A stretch of 64,000 bases of DNA, taken from NCBI GenBank assembly GCA_016177795.1, contig JACOUM010000012.1, positions 1 to 64,000 of the forward strand. The letters are read 5' to 3'. Position numbers and translations under genes: made by a program. This document shows positions 20,557 to 29,813 of the stretch, in pieces (the stretch's first letter is position 1; every line of letters begins with the position of its first letter). The stretch comes from Nitrosomonadales bacterium (GTDB lineage: Bacteria > Pseudomonadota > Gammaproteobacteria > Burkholderiales > Gallionellaceae). The notes under the pieces are model-generated. The model made no database searches. It was given only the letters and a program-made list of their open reading frames with translations, and had not been told where the DNA came from.

Positions 20557-21399
20557 ATGCTGCATCTGAATCTTACCCAATATATTCATGACAACGTATC
20601 TGCCGCGCTCGACGAAGACATCCGTGGCGGCGATATGACCGCGCAATTGATTCCCCGCCTGCAGACTGCAACAGCCAGCATCGTCTCGCGTCAGACAGCG
20701 GTGCTGTGCGGCACGCTGTGGCTTGAAGAATGCTTTCTCAGCCTCGACCCGGATTGCAAAATCAGGTGGCTGGCGCAGGAAGGTGCAGTTGTTCAGCCCG
20801 ATCAGCAACTATGCGAAGTGCGCGGGAATACGCGCGCCCTGCTCAGCGCGGAACGCAGCGCGCTTAACTTTCTGCAAACCCTGTCCGGCACCGCCACGCT
20901 GGTGCGGCGCTATGTGGACGCCGTTGCGGGCACCGGGGCAAAAATCATGGACACGCGCAAGACCCTGCCCGGGCTGCGTATGGCGCAAAAACACGCGGTT
21001 CGCGTCGGCGGCGGATATAACCAGCGCACCGGACTGTTTGACGGTGTGCTGATCAAGGAAAATCACATCACTGCTGCGGGCAGCATCCGCGCGGTGCTGG
21101 AACAGGCGTTCCGCATCACCCCGCCGGGGATACCCATCCAGATCGAAGTGGAGAACATGGCGCAATTCGATGAGGCGTTCCATGCCGGCGCGCGGCTGAT
21201 CCTGCTCGATAATTTTTCTCTGGTGGACATGCAGGCCACCGTGACCTATGCCGCCAAACGCGTCGAACTGGAAGCCTCCGGCGGCATCAGCCTGGAGAAT
21301 GTGCGCCTCGTCGCGGAGACCGGCGTGGACCGTATCTCCATCGGCGCGATGACCAAAGATGTTGTGGCAGTGGATCTGTCGATGCGCTTCGAAAGTTAG
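20557..21399 (+). CDS. nadC: Nicotinate-nucleotide pyrophosphorylase (quinolinate phosphoribosyltransferase)
   Basis: De novo NAD synthesis: quinolinate plus PRPP to nicotinate mononucleotide, CO2 and PPi. 280 residues with family motifs DEDIRGGDMTAQLIP, ERSALNFLQTLSGTAT, MDTRKTLPGLR, VGGGYNQRTGLFDGVLIKEN and a C-terminal EASGGISLENV...ISIGAMTKD. GGGGAGA eight bases upstream fixes the ATG at 20557. nadA lies elsewhere in this window (51689), so the pathway is split. Confidence 0.95.
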   Translation: MLHLNLTQYIHDNVSAALDEDIRGGDMTAQLIPRLQTATASIVSRQTAVLCGTLWLEECFLSLDPDCKIRWLAQEGAVVQPDQQLCEVRGNTRALLSAERSALNFLQTLSGTATLVRRYVDAVAGTGAKIMDTRKTLPGLRMAQKHAVRVGGGYNQRTGLFDGVLIKENHITAAGSIRAVLEQAFRITPPGIPIQIEVENMAQFDEAFHAGARLILLDNFSLVDMQATVTYAAKRVELEASGGISLENVRLVAETGVDRISIGAMTKDVVAVDLSMRFES

Positions 21400-21402
21400 C
21401 TC

Positions 21403-22215
21403 ATGTGCCAATTGCTCGGGATGAACTGCAACGTCCCCACCGACATCTGCTTTTCCTTCACCGGTTTCCAGCGGCGCGGCGGCGGAACCGACGTGCATGC
21501 CGACGGCTGGGGTATCGCGTTCTTCGAGGGCAAAGGGGTGCGGCTGTTCCTCGACCCGCTGCCTTCCGCGCAGTCGCCCATTGCCGAACTGGTGCGCAAA
21601 TATCCGATCCGCTCGCTGAACGTGATCGCGCATATCCGCAAGGCGACGCAAGGCGTGGTGACGCTGGAGAACACCCATCCCTTCATGCGCGAGCTGTGGG
21701 GGCGCTATTGGGTATTCGCCCACAACGGCAATCTGCCGCAGCTCCAGCCGCAACTCGACGGCGGCTTCGTGCCGGTGGGCGATACCGACAGCGAGCACAT
21801 TTTCTGCTGGCTGCTGCAAAGCCTGCGGAAGCGCTTCGGCAATGCGCCGCCCGGCCGCGATGCGCTGTTCGCCGCGCTGCACGAACTCATCTATCCGCTT
21901 TCCGGCATGGGCATCTTCAATTTCATGCTGTCCAACGGGGATTGCCTGTTCGCGCATTGTTCCACCGAATTGAGCTACATTGCCCGTCGCGCGCCGTTCA
22001 ATATGGCGCACCTGATGGACGAGGATGTGCAGGTGGATTTCAGCCAGGTGACCACGCCGGACGACCGCGTGGCAATCATCGCCACCCTGCCGCTCACCGA
22101 CAACGAAGCGTGGATCACCATGCCGCCCGGCAGCCTGTGGATGTTCCATGAAGGCGAAGCGGCGGCGCACCTGGCAACGACGCCCAGCCCGGTCAAATCG
22201 CTTTCCGGCAGTTGA
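21403..22215 (+). CDS. Class II glutamine amidotransferase (YafJ-type)
   Basis: 270 residues beginning MCQLLGMNCN: Cys2 becomes the N-terminal nucleophile of an Ntn-hydrolase glutaminase domain after Met removal. Further motifs are HADGWGIAFFEG, HIRKATQG, NTHPF and FAHNGNL (oxyanion Asn-Gly). There is no fused synthetase domain, so the acceptor is unknown. It begins three bases after the nadC stop, suggesting coupling with NAD synthesis, though amide transfer to an NAD precursor is not shown by the sequence. Confidence 0.85.
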   Translation: MCQLLGMNCNVPTDICFSFTGFQRRGGGTDVHADGWGIAFFEGKGVRLFLDPLPSAQSPIAELVRKYPIRSLNVIAHIRKATQGVVTLENTHPFMRELWGRYWVFAHNGNLPQLQPQLDGGFVPVGDTDSEHIFCWLLQSLRKRFGNAPPGRDALFAALHELIYPLSGMGIFNFMLSNGDCLFAHCSTELSYIARRAPFNMAHLMDEDVQVDFSQVTTPDDRVAIIATLPLTDNEAWITMPPGSLWMFHEGEAAAHLATTPSPVKSLSGS

Positions 22216-22266
22216 ATCCGGCTGCCACACCCCCATACAGTCAACCATGCAACCCCGAGAAAAACC

Positions 22267-22701
22267 ATGACCGATCCCCTGCATATCGTCTGCCCCCGCT
22301 GCGACGGCATCAACCGCGTGCCTGTCGCCAGGCTTCACGAGCACCCTGCCTGCGGCAAGTGCAGGCATGCCCTGTTCGATGCGCACCCCGCAGAACTGAG
22401 CAGCGGCAATTTTGCCCTGCATATCAGCCGCAACGACATCCCGGTGCTGGTGGATTTCTGGGCGCCGTGGTGCGGCCCATGCCGCATGATGGCTCCCGCC
22501 TTCGTGCAGGCCGCAGCGCAGCTCGAACCGCTGATGCGTCTGGCAAAGCTGAACACCGAGGAGGCGCAGGAACTGGGGGGGCGCCTCAACATCCGCAGCA
22601 TCCCCACCCTCGCACTGTTCAAGGGCGGGCGCGAAATTGCGCGTCAGGCCGGCGCGATGGATGCAGCCGGTATCGTACGCTGGGCGCGCAGCAGGATTTA
22701 G
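22267..22701 (+). CDS. trxC: Thioredoxin 2 (TrxC type, with zinc ribbon)
   Basis: 144 residues. The N-terminal zinc ribbon (CPRC at 9-12 and CGKC at about 34-37) followed by a thioredoxin fold with WAPWCGPCRMM and cis-Pro RSIPTLALF is the signature of TrxC, a cytoplasmic disulfide reductase often linked to oxidative stress. Starts 51 bases after the amidotransferase gene, probably in the same transcript. A separate trxA is at 37709. Confidence 0.9.
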   Translation: MTDPLHIVCPRCDGINRVPVARLHEHPACGKCRHALFDAHPAELSSGNFALHISRNDIPVLVDFWAPWCGPCRMMAPAFVQAAAQLEPLMRLAKLNTEEAQELGGRLNIRSIPTLALFKGGREIARQAGAMDAAGIVRWARSRI

Positions 22702-22750
22702 TCCGCAACAAACACTGCGGGGGTGACTTCGCCTGGCCAGGCATTGCCGA

Positions 22751-22826
22751 ACCACGAAGATCCAGAAGGCCGCGAAGAACCCGTGACAGCCATAAAAAAT
22801 TCGTGTGCTTCGCGTCCTTCGCGGTG
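22751..22826. repeat. Intergenic ACCACGAAG/CTTCGCGG inverted element
   Basis: The spacer between trxC and the tautomerase gene is built from ACCACGAAG-like and CCGCGAAG-like words, with CCGCGAAG at 22770-22777 and its exact complement CTTCGCGG at 22817-22824. This composition recurs as a dispersed repeat in many bacteria; its identity here is from recognition only. Confidence 0.45.
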
Positions 22827-22853
22827 AAACATATTTTTACCAAGGAGACCGTT

Positions 22854-23039
22854 ATGCCCTACGTCAACATCCGCATCGCCGGCACTTTAAGCCGCGAACA
22901 GAAGCGGCAAATCGCCGCCGAGTTCACCGACACGCTGGAACGCATTGCGCTCAAACCCGCGCCGTATACTTACATCGCGTTTGATGAGTTGCCCGACGAA
23001 AACTGGGCGATTGCCGGGAAGCTGCTGGATGAAGAATAG
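22854..23039 (+). CDS. 4-oxalocrotonate tautomerase family protein
   Basis: 61 residues, the usual length. After Met removal the N-terminus is Pro-Tyr-Val-Asn-Ile, giving the catalytic Pro1 of the tautomerase superfamily; TLSREQKRQIAAEFTDTLER forms the first helix. Likely cytoplasmic keto-enol tautomerase of unknown substrate. AAGGAG lies seven bases before the ATG. It is too short to judge a pathway, but lies just before the metabolic cluster starting at 23241. Confidence 0.82.
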   Translation: MPYVNIRIAGTLSREQKRQIAAEFTDTLERIALKPAPYTYIAFDELPDENWAIAGKLLDEE

Positions 23040-23240
23040 TCTTATAATGCGCCGGCAATCATGCTTTGAGCATAGATGATGAGTTTTGCCATTCGAGCCT
23101 CAAGTTATAAGGGGCGCGTTCGCCGGATGTTGTGGTTGAAAGGTCTTTGCTCACCACATCTCGGCACCGGGAGTATTTACCCGATCCCGTGGACGATACA
23201 TGCCATCACCCTGGTTATTGACCGCCCTGATTAATGACAT

Positions 23241-24428
23241 ATGCGTGATATGCGCTCTCCAGAGCAACCACAAGTGCCGATAAGCCCTTTAATAAAGCGG
23301 CAATTTCTCGCGTCATCCTTGCCCGATTGGAGCGGCGATCCATCAAATCTGGACGAATACGTAATCGGTGTTCTCCCCGGTGAAGGAATTGGGCCGGAAA
23401 TAATCGGTGTCACGCTGGACATTCTCGAACACCTCAGCGACGTTTCGGCAAAACGGTTCGACATCTCTATTGGAGGCAAAATTGGCCTGCCCGCCAGGAT
23501 CGAGTCTGGCAACGCGCTATCCCGGGAGGTTATTGAATTTTGCCAGTCGGTCTTCTCGCGCCGGGGTGCCATCCTGTGTGGGCCGGGCGGCGGGCGCTTT
23601 GTCTATGATTTGCGCGCCCGTTTCGATCTTTTCTGCAAATTCACCCCGATACGGCCGACCTCCGCGCTTGACGATATCGGTGCGATCAGGCCCGGCAGCC
23701 GTGCCGAGGTTGATCTGGTCGTCGTCAGGGAAAATACGGGCGGATTGTATTTCGGGGAATGTGCAGCCATTGCGGACAACGAAAAATCGGCACGCCACTA
23801 CTTTGAATATAAAGAAGAGCAAGTTCAAAGAATCCTGAAAGTCGCCATCACTCTGGCAAGCATGAGACGCAACAAACTGGGCGTGGTGCTGAAACCGGAT
23901 GGAATACCTTCCATAAGCAGACTCTGGCAACAAAAACTGGATGAACTGGCGGTAAATTCCGGCGTAGATTGCCAGATTCTTGAAGTCGACAATGCCATGT
24001 ATCAAATCATCGCCGATGCAAAAAGCTTCGATGTCATCGTGGCTCCCAATATGTTTGGGGACATATTGTCAGACGGGGCAAGTCTGCTGCTTGGATCGCG
24101 GGGCCTCTCCTTTTCCGGAAATTTTGATGCTGCCGGGCATGCGGTCTATCAGACGGGGCATGGTGCCGCATATGACCTGGCCGGTTCGGATACGGCCAAT
24201 CCGATCGGCCAGATTTTCTCTCTTGCCATGATGCTTCGAGAAAGCTTTGGCCTGCATCGTCAGGCTTCCGCCATAGAATCGGCGGTTGCGGAAACGCTGC
24301 GTGACGGATGGCGAACCGCAGACATCGCCGCGCCCGGCAGCAAGGTGGTAGGCACGAGGGAAATGGGAAAGCGTATCGGCGACAAGCTCAAGGAAAAAAT
24401 GGCTGCAACAGCGGCCGCCGGATCATGA
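23241..24428 (+). CDS. Isocitrate/isopropylmalate dehydrogenase family enzyme
   Basis: 395 residues. Beta-decarboxylating dehydrogenase fold: IGVLPGEGIGPEIIGVTLD (N-terminal cofactor region), VVVRENTGGLYFGE (catalytic Tyr), KPDGIPSISRLWQQK (catalytic Lys), APNMFGDILSDGASLL (metal Asp) and GHGAAYDLAGSDTANPIGQI. Substrate residues are unlike true LeuB or Icd: RARFDLFCKFTPIRP replaces the LeuB-type arginine loop. It carries a 40-residue N-terminal extension and a C-terminal KEKMAATAAAGS tail. Expected reaction is oxidation and decarboxylation of a 2-hydroxy acid (3-alkylmalate-like), giving a 2-keto acid. Its TGA overlaps the next gene's ATG. Start uncertain (23241 or 23250). The 200-base upstream leader has small hairpins but no clear promoter. 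Confidence 0.8.
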   Translation: MRDMRSPEQPQVPISPLIKRQFLASSLPDWSGDPSNLDEYVIGVLPGEGIGPEIIGVTLDILEHLSDVSAKRFDISIGGKIGLPARIESGNALSREVIEFCQSVFSRRGAILCGPGGGRFVYDLRARFDLFCKFTPIRPTSALDDIGAIRPGSRAEVDLVVVRENTGGLYFGECAAIADNEKSARHYFEYKEEQVQRILKVAITLASMRRNKLGVVLKPDGIPSISRLWQQKLDELAVNSGVDCQILEVDNAMYQIIADAKSFDVIVAPNMFGDILSDGASLLLGSRGLSFSGNFDAAGHAVYQTGHGAAYDLAGSDTANPIGQIFSLAMMLRESFGLHRQASAIESAVAETLRDGWRTADIAAPGSKVVGTREMGKRIGDKLKEKMAATAAAGS

Positions 24429-26476
24429 CACCCGCTCTTCTGCTAATCGATTTACAGAATGACTTTCTGGAACGTCCGGGTCTTTACCCGGAGAGCGGGC
24501 GGCTGCTTTCAAGTATTGGCGCGCTACTTACCGGCTTTCGGCAAAGAAAGTTCCCGGTCGTACACATACACACCGTGATTCGCTCCGATGGGGAAAATCG
24601 CATGCCGCACTGGAAGGAAAGCGGATGCTGGGCGTGTATCGAAGGCACGCCGGGCGCGCTCGCCCCTCATGCTCTGGCACCTGCCGGAAATGAAACCGTC
24701 ATTACGAAGCGGTTTTTCAGCGGCTTCGAATCCGGGTCGTTGCATGAGCACCTTCAGGCAAACGGGATCGACACCCTGATTGTGGCCGGCCTCTACACTC
24801 ATGGCTGCGTGCGCGCCACCGTTCTGGATGCCTATGCAAAAGGCTACACCGTATGGGTTGCGGCGGATGGAATCGCCTCCGCGGAACATGAACATGCGCA
24901 ACTGTCGCAGCAGTGGCTGAACGGAAGGGCAGCCCGTTTTCTCGCGTCGTCGGAGATACTCAGGGCGACAGGTGAAAAACCGCAACGCCCTGGCGGATGG
25001 GATGAGGCGCGGTTCCCTGCTGCCTGTATTGATGGAATATGGGCAGACGAAGAAAATCTTCCGCTGTACCAGCATCACAATCCTTCCAGTTCATCAGAAC
25101 TGCTGGCACAAGTACCAATCGCAGACGCCAGACTTGTCGACCAGGCGGTGCAAGCCGCATCACAGGCCCAGTCAGCCTGGGCAGAAACCTCGCATGAGGA
25201 GCGGTTGTCCATCCTGGCTAATTGGGCCGACAAAATGGCGGCGCGCAAAGATCGTCTGATCGAAATCCTGATCATGGAAATTGGCAAACCCCGCAGAGAC
25301 GCAACCGAGGAAGCCGACCGGGCGGTGGCGCATGTTCGGGCAACCGTGCAACTACTGCAAGGAATCGCCCGGCAACCCGCCGCAACGGATGGCAGCTTCA
25401 GTGTGCGTGACCGTCCGGTTGGAACCATCGTCCTTGTCACGCCATGGAACAATCCGGTCGCGATTCCCGTCGGCAAGATCGCGCCTGCCCTCGCCTTCGG
25501 CAATGCCGTGGTGTGGAAACCGGCCTTGCCGACACCGCGCGCGACGATGGCGGTGATAGACAGCCTGAAAGATGCGGGCATTCCCCCGTCCCTGCTGAGC
25601 GTTCTGTTCGGGGACAGTGAGACAGTCCAGTCCATCATCGCCCACCCGCTGACATCCGCCATTTCTCTCACCGGCTCCGGTAATACCGGCCGCCAGGTTG
25701 CGGCACTCTGCAGACGGCTCGGGAAGCCGTTGCAGGCGGAGCTTGGCGGCAACAATGCCGCTATTGTCATGGCGGATGCGGATCTTGAACATGCAGTCAA
25801 GGCATTGGCTGTATCGGCTTTCGGTTTTGCCGGACAACGCTGCACGGCAACACGGCGGATAATCGTCGATGCCGCAATCCGGGATCGGTTTATCGAGCGT
25901 TTCATCAGCGAAATCCGTTCATTGAATATCGGCGACCCGGCGCATCCGATAACGCAAGTCGGCCCGCTGATCTCGGACGCCCACCGTAATAAAATCATGC
26001 AGGCAGTGCAGCGCGCGGTGACCACTGATCGCGCTCGGCTGCTTTGCGGCGGATCAATACCCGCCGGGTGCTCAACCGGAAACTGGTATCTGCCGACATT
26101 GATCGATGGTGTCGCCCCCGACTCCCGCATCGTCCAGGAAGAGACCTTCGGTCCGGTTGCCGTAATCCAGCCGGCAACCGGCTTCGATGCCGCGATGCAA
26201 CTCTGCAACGGCGTCGCGCAAGGCCTGGTTGCAAGCCTCTACAGCCGGGACGAGGGATTGCAGCGGCGTTTCCTTGAAAATGCGCAGGCCGGCATTCTCA
26301 GAATAAACCCGGCAACTTTTGCCGTGCATGCAACCGCGCCTTTTTGCGGCTGGAAAGCATCCGGAATCGGCCCGGCAGAACATGGCCGATGGGACAGGGA
26401 GTTCTACACGCGGCCACAGGCCATTTACGACAGCGGCACGGCGCAAACCGAAATACGCAGGGAAACGGATTCATGA
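24425..26476 (+). CDS. Cysteine hydrolase (isochorismatase family)-aldehyde dehydrogenase fusion
   Basis: 683 residues. The N-terminal isochorismatase-like hydrolase (about 1-180) has the complete triad: Asp9 (LLLIDLQNDF), Lys95 (ITKRFFSGF), Cys128 (THGCVRATVLDA). The C-terminal aldehyde dehydrogenase (about 215-683) shows TPWNNPVAIP, LTGSGNTGR, the general base Glu439 (LQAELGGNN), nucleophile Cys473 (GFAGQRCTATRR) and EETFGPVAV. The hydrolase would cleave an amide or vinyl ether and the dehydrogenase would oxidise an aldehyde with NAD(P). Fusion implies sequential use on one substrate, but neither substrate is known. ATGA overlaps join it to both neighbours. The frame is open 39 codons upstream, but that part lies inside the dehydrogenase gene. 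Confidence 0.85.
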   Translation: MTPALLLIDLQNDFLERPGLYPESGRLLSSIGALLTGFRQRKFPVVHIHTVIRSDGENRMPHWKESGCWACIEGTPGALAPHALAPAGNETVITKRFFSGFESGSLHEHLQANGIDTLIVAGLYTHGCVRATVLDAYAKGYTVWVAADGIASAEHEHAQLSQQWLNGRAARFLASSEILRATGEKPQRPGGWDEARFPAACIDGIWADEENLPLYQHHNPSSSSELLAQVPIADARLVDQAVQAASQAQSAWAETSHEERLSILANWADKMAARKDRLIEILIMEIGKPRRDATEEADRAVAHVRATVQLLQGIARQPAATDGSFSVRDRPVGTIVLVTPWNNPVAIPVGKIAPALAFGNAVVWKPALPTPRATMAVIDSLKDAGIPPSLLSVLFGDSETVQSIIAHPLTSAISLTGSGNTGRQVAALCRRLGKPLQAELGGNNAAIVMADADLEHAVKALAVSAFGFAGQRCTATRRIIVDAAIRDRFIERFISEIRSLNIGDPAHPITQVGPLISDAHRNKIMQAVQRAVTTDRARLLCGGSIPAGCSTGNWYLPTLIDGVAPDSRIVQEETFGPVAVIQPATGFDAAMQLCNGVAQGLVASLYSRDEGLQRRFLENAQAGILRINPATFAVHATAPFCGWKASGIGPAEHGRWDREFYTRPQAIYDSGTAQTEIRRETDS

Positions 26477-27291
26477 AACAGCTGGATGACTGGACGAGAT
26501 ACGCCGCAAAATTCCTGGCTTCGGGTCAACGCCCGCATTTTGCCCCGGCAAGAGAAATTCTCGATATCCACCAGCAGCAAATCGACCATGCCAAAGGGGA
26601 CAAGTGCGCGCAGCTGAAAACCCTCATTCTGGGCGCAACGCCGGAATTGGCCGATCTGGCGCTGGCAAACAACTGCCGTGTGCTGCGGGTCGATTGCAAT
26701 CCCGTCATGTTCGAAGCCGCGAAATCACGCCAGAAGATTGCGGATCGTTCGAATGAAACCATTGTCATCGGTGAATGGCTCAATCTGCACATGATTGGCG
26801 ACGGAGAGATCGACCTCGTGCTCGGCGATGCGTCGCTCAATAACATTCCTCACGCACTGATGCCGCAGTTTCTGAATGAAATTGCGCGCATCACCCGCCC
26901 GGGCAGCCTGATTTCGATAAAACAGATCCTCTTCCCCGATGAGAAGGTCGCCAGCTACGAGTTCCACAATGCCGTCAACGCCTACCGGACAGGTAAAATC
27001 AGCGACAACGAGTTTTATCGGATTCTCCGATTCTACAGTTTCATTGCCGAAGGTTACGACCCGATAACCCATGTGCTCGATGCAGAAAAAGTCTTCGCTG
27101 CCATTCAGAAAAGGCATGCGATGAACCAACTGACCGATGCTGAATTCGAATTTCTCTACTCGAGACACAACACCATACAGCACACCATCTATACACAGAC
27201 GGCGCAACGGCAATTGTTGGAACGGCTGGGGGATTGCAGAATCGTGCAACAGGGCAATGAACTGTTCAAAGTGTGCGTGATACGAAGATGA
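26473..27291 (+). CDS. Class I SAM-dependent methyltransferase-like protein
   Basis: 272 residues. A Rossmann-type core: LKTLILGATPELADLA (motif I, an ILGxTPE variant rather than GxGxG), LRVDCNPVMFEAA (acidic residue at the end of beta2), IDLVLGDASLNNIP (motif IV) and ARITRPGSLISIK. The C-terminal part is helical and basic. The target atom is unknown. It starts and ends in ATGA overlaps with the dehydrogenase fusion and the ligase, so it very likely acts in the same pathway. Confidence 0.72.
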   Translation: MKQLDDWTRYAAKFLASGQRPHFAPAREILDIHQQQIDHAKGDKCAQLKTLILGATPELADLALANNCRVLRVDCNPVMFEAAKSRQKIADRSNETIVIGEWLNLHMIGDGEIDLVLGDASLNNIPHALMPQFLNEIARITRPGSLISIKQILFPDEKVASYEFHNAVNAYRTGKISDNEFYRILRFYSFIAEGYDPITHVLDAEKVFAAIQKRHAMNQLTDAEFEFLYSRHNTIQHTIYTQTAQRQLLERLGDCRIVQQGNELFKVCVIRR

Positions 27292-28706
27292 TGACGTCTA
27301 AAAGCGAAATGCCTTCCTGTACCGACAAAGCCCGCAACTTTTGGGATACACAATACAGATCCGCCGTCAGCGGGATCGGCTGGCCCGCCATCCCGGCACC
27401 GGTTGCCGCAAGCAAGCTGGCCCAGTTGTTCCAGCTCGAGCAAAGCCAGTGGTGGACACCCGGGCAATTGCAGGACATGCAATTCCGGCAATTGCAGCAG
27501 GTCGTGAGGTTCGCCTGTGAAACCGTTCCCTTCTACCGGCAGCACCTGAAAGAATTTCCCGGCATTCACAAGATCGATCCGGAATCCTGGCGCAATCTGC
27601 CGATACTGAGCCGTCAGGCCTTGCACCGGGCCGGCCAACAACTCAGGAGCGAGCGCATACCCAAAGAACATGGACGCCAGATTCCGGTCAGGACATCGGG
27701 CTCGACCGGAATGGTGGTCGAAGTGCTCGCCACCGATCTCACCCAGTTCTTCTGGCAGGTGTTCTGCCTGCGCGACCATCACTGGCATCGGCGCGACATG
27801 CAGGGCAAGTTGCTGGTCATTCGCTACATCAAGGATCAGACCGGGAAGTCGGCAGACGGCCTGCATAACCGGGGCTGGGGAAGCGCGACCGATGATGCGA
27901 TACACACCGGCCCGGCCGCGCTTTACAGCATCCTGCTCGACGTTCCCTGTCTGGCCGCACGCCTGATGGAAGAGAAACCGGCCTATCTGTTAAGCCACCC
28001 CAGCGTGCTGCTGGGATTGGCGCAGCATTGCCTGGATAACGGTATTCGCCCGCACGGCTTGCAGGAAGTCCGTTCGCTGGGCGAGAGCCTGCCCGAATCG
28101 CTGCGCGATTTATGCCATAGGGCATGGGGAGTGCCGCTGGTCGACGTGTACTCCTGCCAGGAGGCCGGATACCTCGCTTTGCAATGCCCGGAGCATGAGC
28201 ACTACCACGTGCAGTCCGAGAATGTATTGCTGGAAGTGCTCGACGATGCAGGCCGGCCATGCAAGCCCGGTGAAATTGGACGCGTGGTGATTACCAGCCT
28301 GAATAACTTTGCCACGCCGCTGATCCGCTATGAGCTCGGCGATTACGCCGAGGTGGGAGAACCCTGTCCCTGCGGCCGCGGCCTGCCCGTCCTGAAACGC
28401 ATCATGGGGCGCTATCGCAACCTGCTTACGCTCCCGAATGGGGAACAGCGCTGGCCCAGGCTGGGCTACGAGAGCCCATTGCAAGAGATCGCGCCGATTG
28501 AACTGATGCAGATGATTCAACACAGCGTCAACGAGATCGAGGTGCGTCTGGTCATGCCACGCCCTTTGACTGAAGCGGAAAAAACCCGCCTCGGCGCATT
28601 CATCCACAAGAATCTGGGGCACCCCTTCCAGCTCCGATTCGAATACGTCGACACGATTCGCAACAGCGCCAATGGAAAGCTGGAGCAGTTCATTTCGAAG
28701 TTGTAG
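27288..28706 (+). CDS. PaaK/CapK-like acyl-adenylating ligase (first paralogue)
   Basis: 472 residues. ANL-superfamily enzyme related to phenylacetate-CoA ligase and coenzyme F390 synthetase: ETVPFYRQHLKEF near 85, the phosphate loop RTSGSTGMVVEV, VDVYSCQEAGYLALQCP (adenine region), RYELGDYAEV (ATP ribose Asp) and a Cys-rich PCPCGRGLPVLKRIMGR hinge. Expected to activate a carboxylate as acyl-AMP, then transfer to a thiol or amine. No carrier-protein gene is present. Start is the ATG overlapping the methyltransferase stop. Close paralogue of the convergent ligase at 29928. Confidence 0.8.
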   Translation: MMTSKSEMPSCTDKARNFWDTQYRSAVSGIGWPAIPAPVAASKLAQLFQLEQSQWWTPGQLQDMQFRQLQQVVRFACETVPFYRQHLKEFPGIHKIDPESWRNLPILSRQALHRAGQQLRSERIPKEHGRQIPVRTSGSTGMVVEVLATDLTQFFWQVFCLRDHHWHRRDMQGKLLVIRYIKDQTGKSADGLHNRGWGSATDDAIHTGPAALYSILLDVPCLAARLMEEKPAYLLSHPSVLLGLAQHCLDNGIRPHGLQEVRSLGESLPESLRDLCHRAWGVPLVDVYSCQEAGYLALQCPEHEHYHVQSENVLLEVLDDAGRPCKPGEIGRVVITSLNNFATPLIRYELGDYAEVGEPCPCGRGLPVLKRIMGRYRNLLTLPNGEQRWPRLGYESPLQEIAPIELMQMIQHSVNEIEVRLVMPRPLTEAEKTRLGAFIHKNLGHPFQLRFEYVDTIRNSANGKLEQFISKL

Positions 28707-28813
28707 AGAGTAAACCGCCGTGCGTTGGAATCTGCCATGTCCTGCGAGCTGCTAAAATGGCCGCCGTCACTGCATTGCATCATTTCAGTCATTAAAGGTA
28801 TTCCACCTGCACC

Positions 28814-29803
28814 ATGAACGATCTTCTCGCATCTGTGTTGCGCATCACACCGGAGCCGTACCGCCATCTGGATGACATGCAGATCCATCGCCTGCTCACC
28901 CGGGACCCGCAACGATACATGGGCTACATCCGTGCGCAGCTCGAAGGCATCGCCAACGGCCATGCCTCGCTGGATCTTCGGCCCAAGCAGGTGTTCAGCG
29001 ACCCCGAAGGTGCCGGCGATTTCCGCGTCATGCCCTGCGTGGTGCGCAACGGGACGGATGTGCGCAAAACCGTCAAGCTGGTGGGAACCAATGTCGCCCA
29101 ATCCCTGATCCCCGACCAGATCACCGTGGGCAAGGCCTTCGCGCTGCATCCGGCGGAAGATTTCGTCACCCATATTTTCGATGCCTGCCTGCTGTCTTCC
29201 GCCAGGACCGGCGTCTGCGCGGCACTGGCACTGGACTGGCTGTCCGATCGTCGCAACAGAACCGCCATCGTCGGAGCCGGAAGGGTAGGCTACTACGCCG
29301 CCTTCTACGCCGCATCGCTGGGCGGAGTGGATGAAATCAGCCTGTCTGACAGGGATCCCGCCAGAGCGGCCAGAACCGCCGAACTGCTGGGTAAACAGTT
29401 TCCGGCGACACATTTCCGGGCGCATGGCATCGGGGAAACACGCGATTGCGATGCGCTGATTCTTGCCACCACCAGCACCGTACCCATCTGCAGCCCGGGC
29501 AACTGCAACGCCCCGGTAATCATCAGCCTGGGTGCGGACAGTGAATGCCAGCACGAACTGGATCAGTCGTGGGCGGGGGTTGCCGACATCTACGTGGACA
29601 CGCTGGATTCCGCCAACTTCGGCGACCTGCTGGCCTGGCATGAGGCCGGACTGATCGCGCTGGAGGAGGTCACCGACATGCTGGGCATCTTGCGCAACGG
29701 CGTATCCCGGCACGGTAGCAACACGCGCATCTTCATTTCCACCGGATCGGCGCTGTTTGACAATCTCACCATCGGCTACCTGATCGACAATGCCCGCGAT
29801 TGA
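28814..29803 (+). CDS. Ornithine cyclodeaminase/mu-crystallin family enzyme
   Basis: 329 residues. NAD(P)-binding signature AIVGAGRVGYYAAFYAASLG near 153-172, preceded by a substrate domain with the conserved lysine of KTVKLVGTN and followed by SLSDRDPARAARTAELL and ALILATTSTVPI. The family includes ornithine cyclodeaminase, alanine dehydrogenase and imine or opine-type reductases such as SbnB. The sequence does not show which. It lies 107 bp after the ligase on the same strand and is probably part of the cluster. A palindromic element follows its stop. Confidence 0.78.
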   Translation: MNDLLASVLRITPEPYRHLDDMQIHRLLTRDPQRYMGYIRAQLEGIANGHASLDLRPKQVFSDPEGAGDFRVMPCVVRNGTDVRKTVKLVGTNVAQSLIPDQITVGKAFALHPAEDFVTHIFDACLLSSARTGVCAALALDWLSDRRNRTAIVGAGRVGYYAAFYAASLGGVDEISLSDRDPARAARTAELLGKQFPATHFRAHGIGETRDCDALILATTSTVPICSPGNCNAPVIISLGADSECQHELDQSWAGVADIYVDTLDSANFGDLLAWHEAGLIALEEVTDMLGILRNGVSRHGSNTRIFISTGSALFDNLTIGYLIDNARD

Positions 29804-29813
29804 GCCGTCAAGT

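Noticed and set aside
20809-22755. 648-codon minus-strand frame across nadC, the amidotransferase and trxC
   Set aside because: Covers three well-supported plus-strand genes; composition typical of an antisense shadow.
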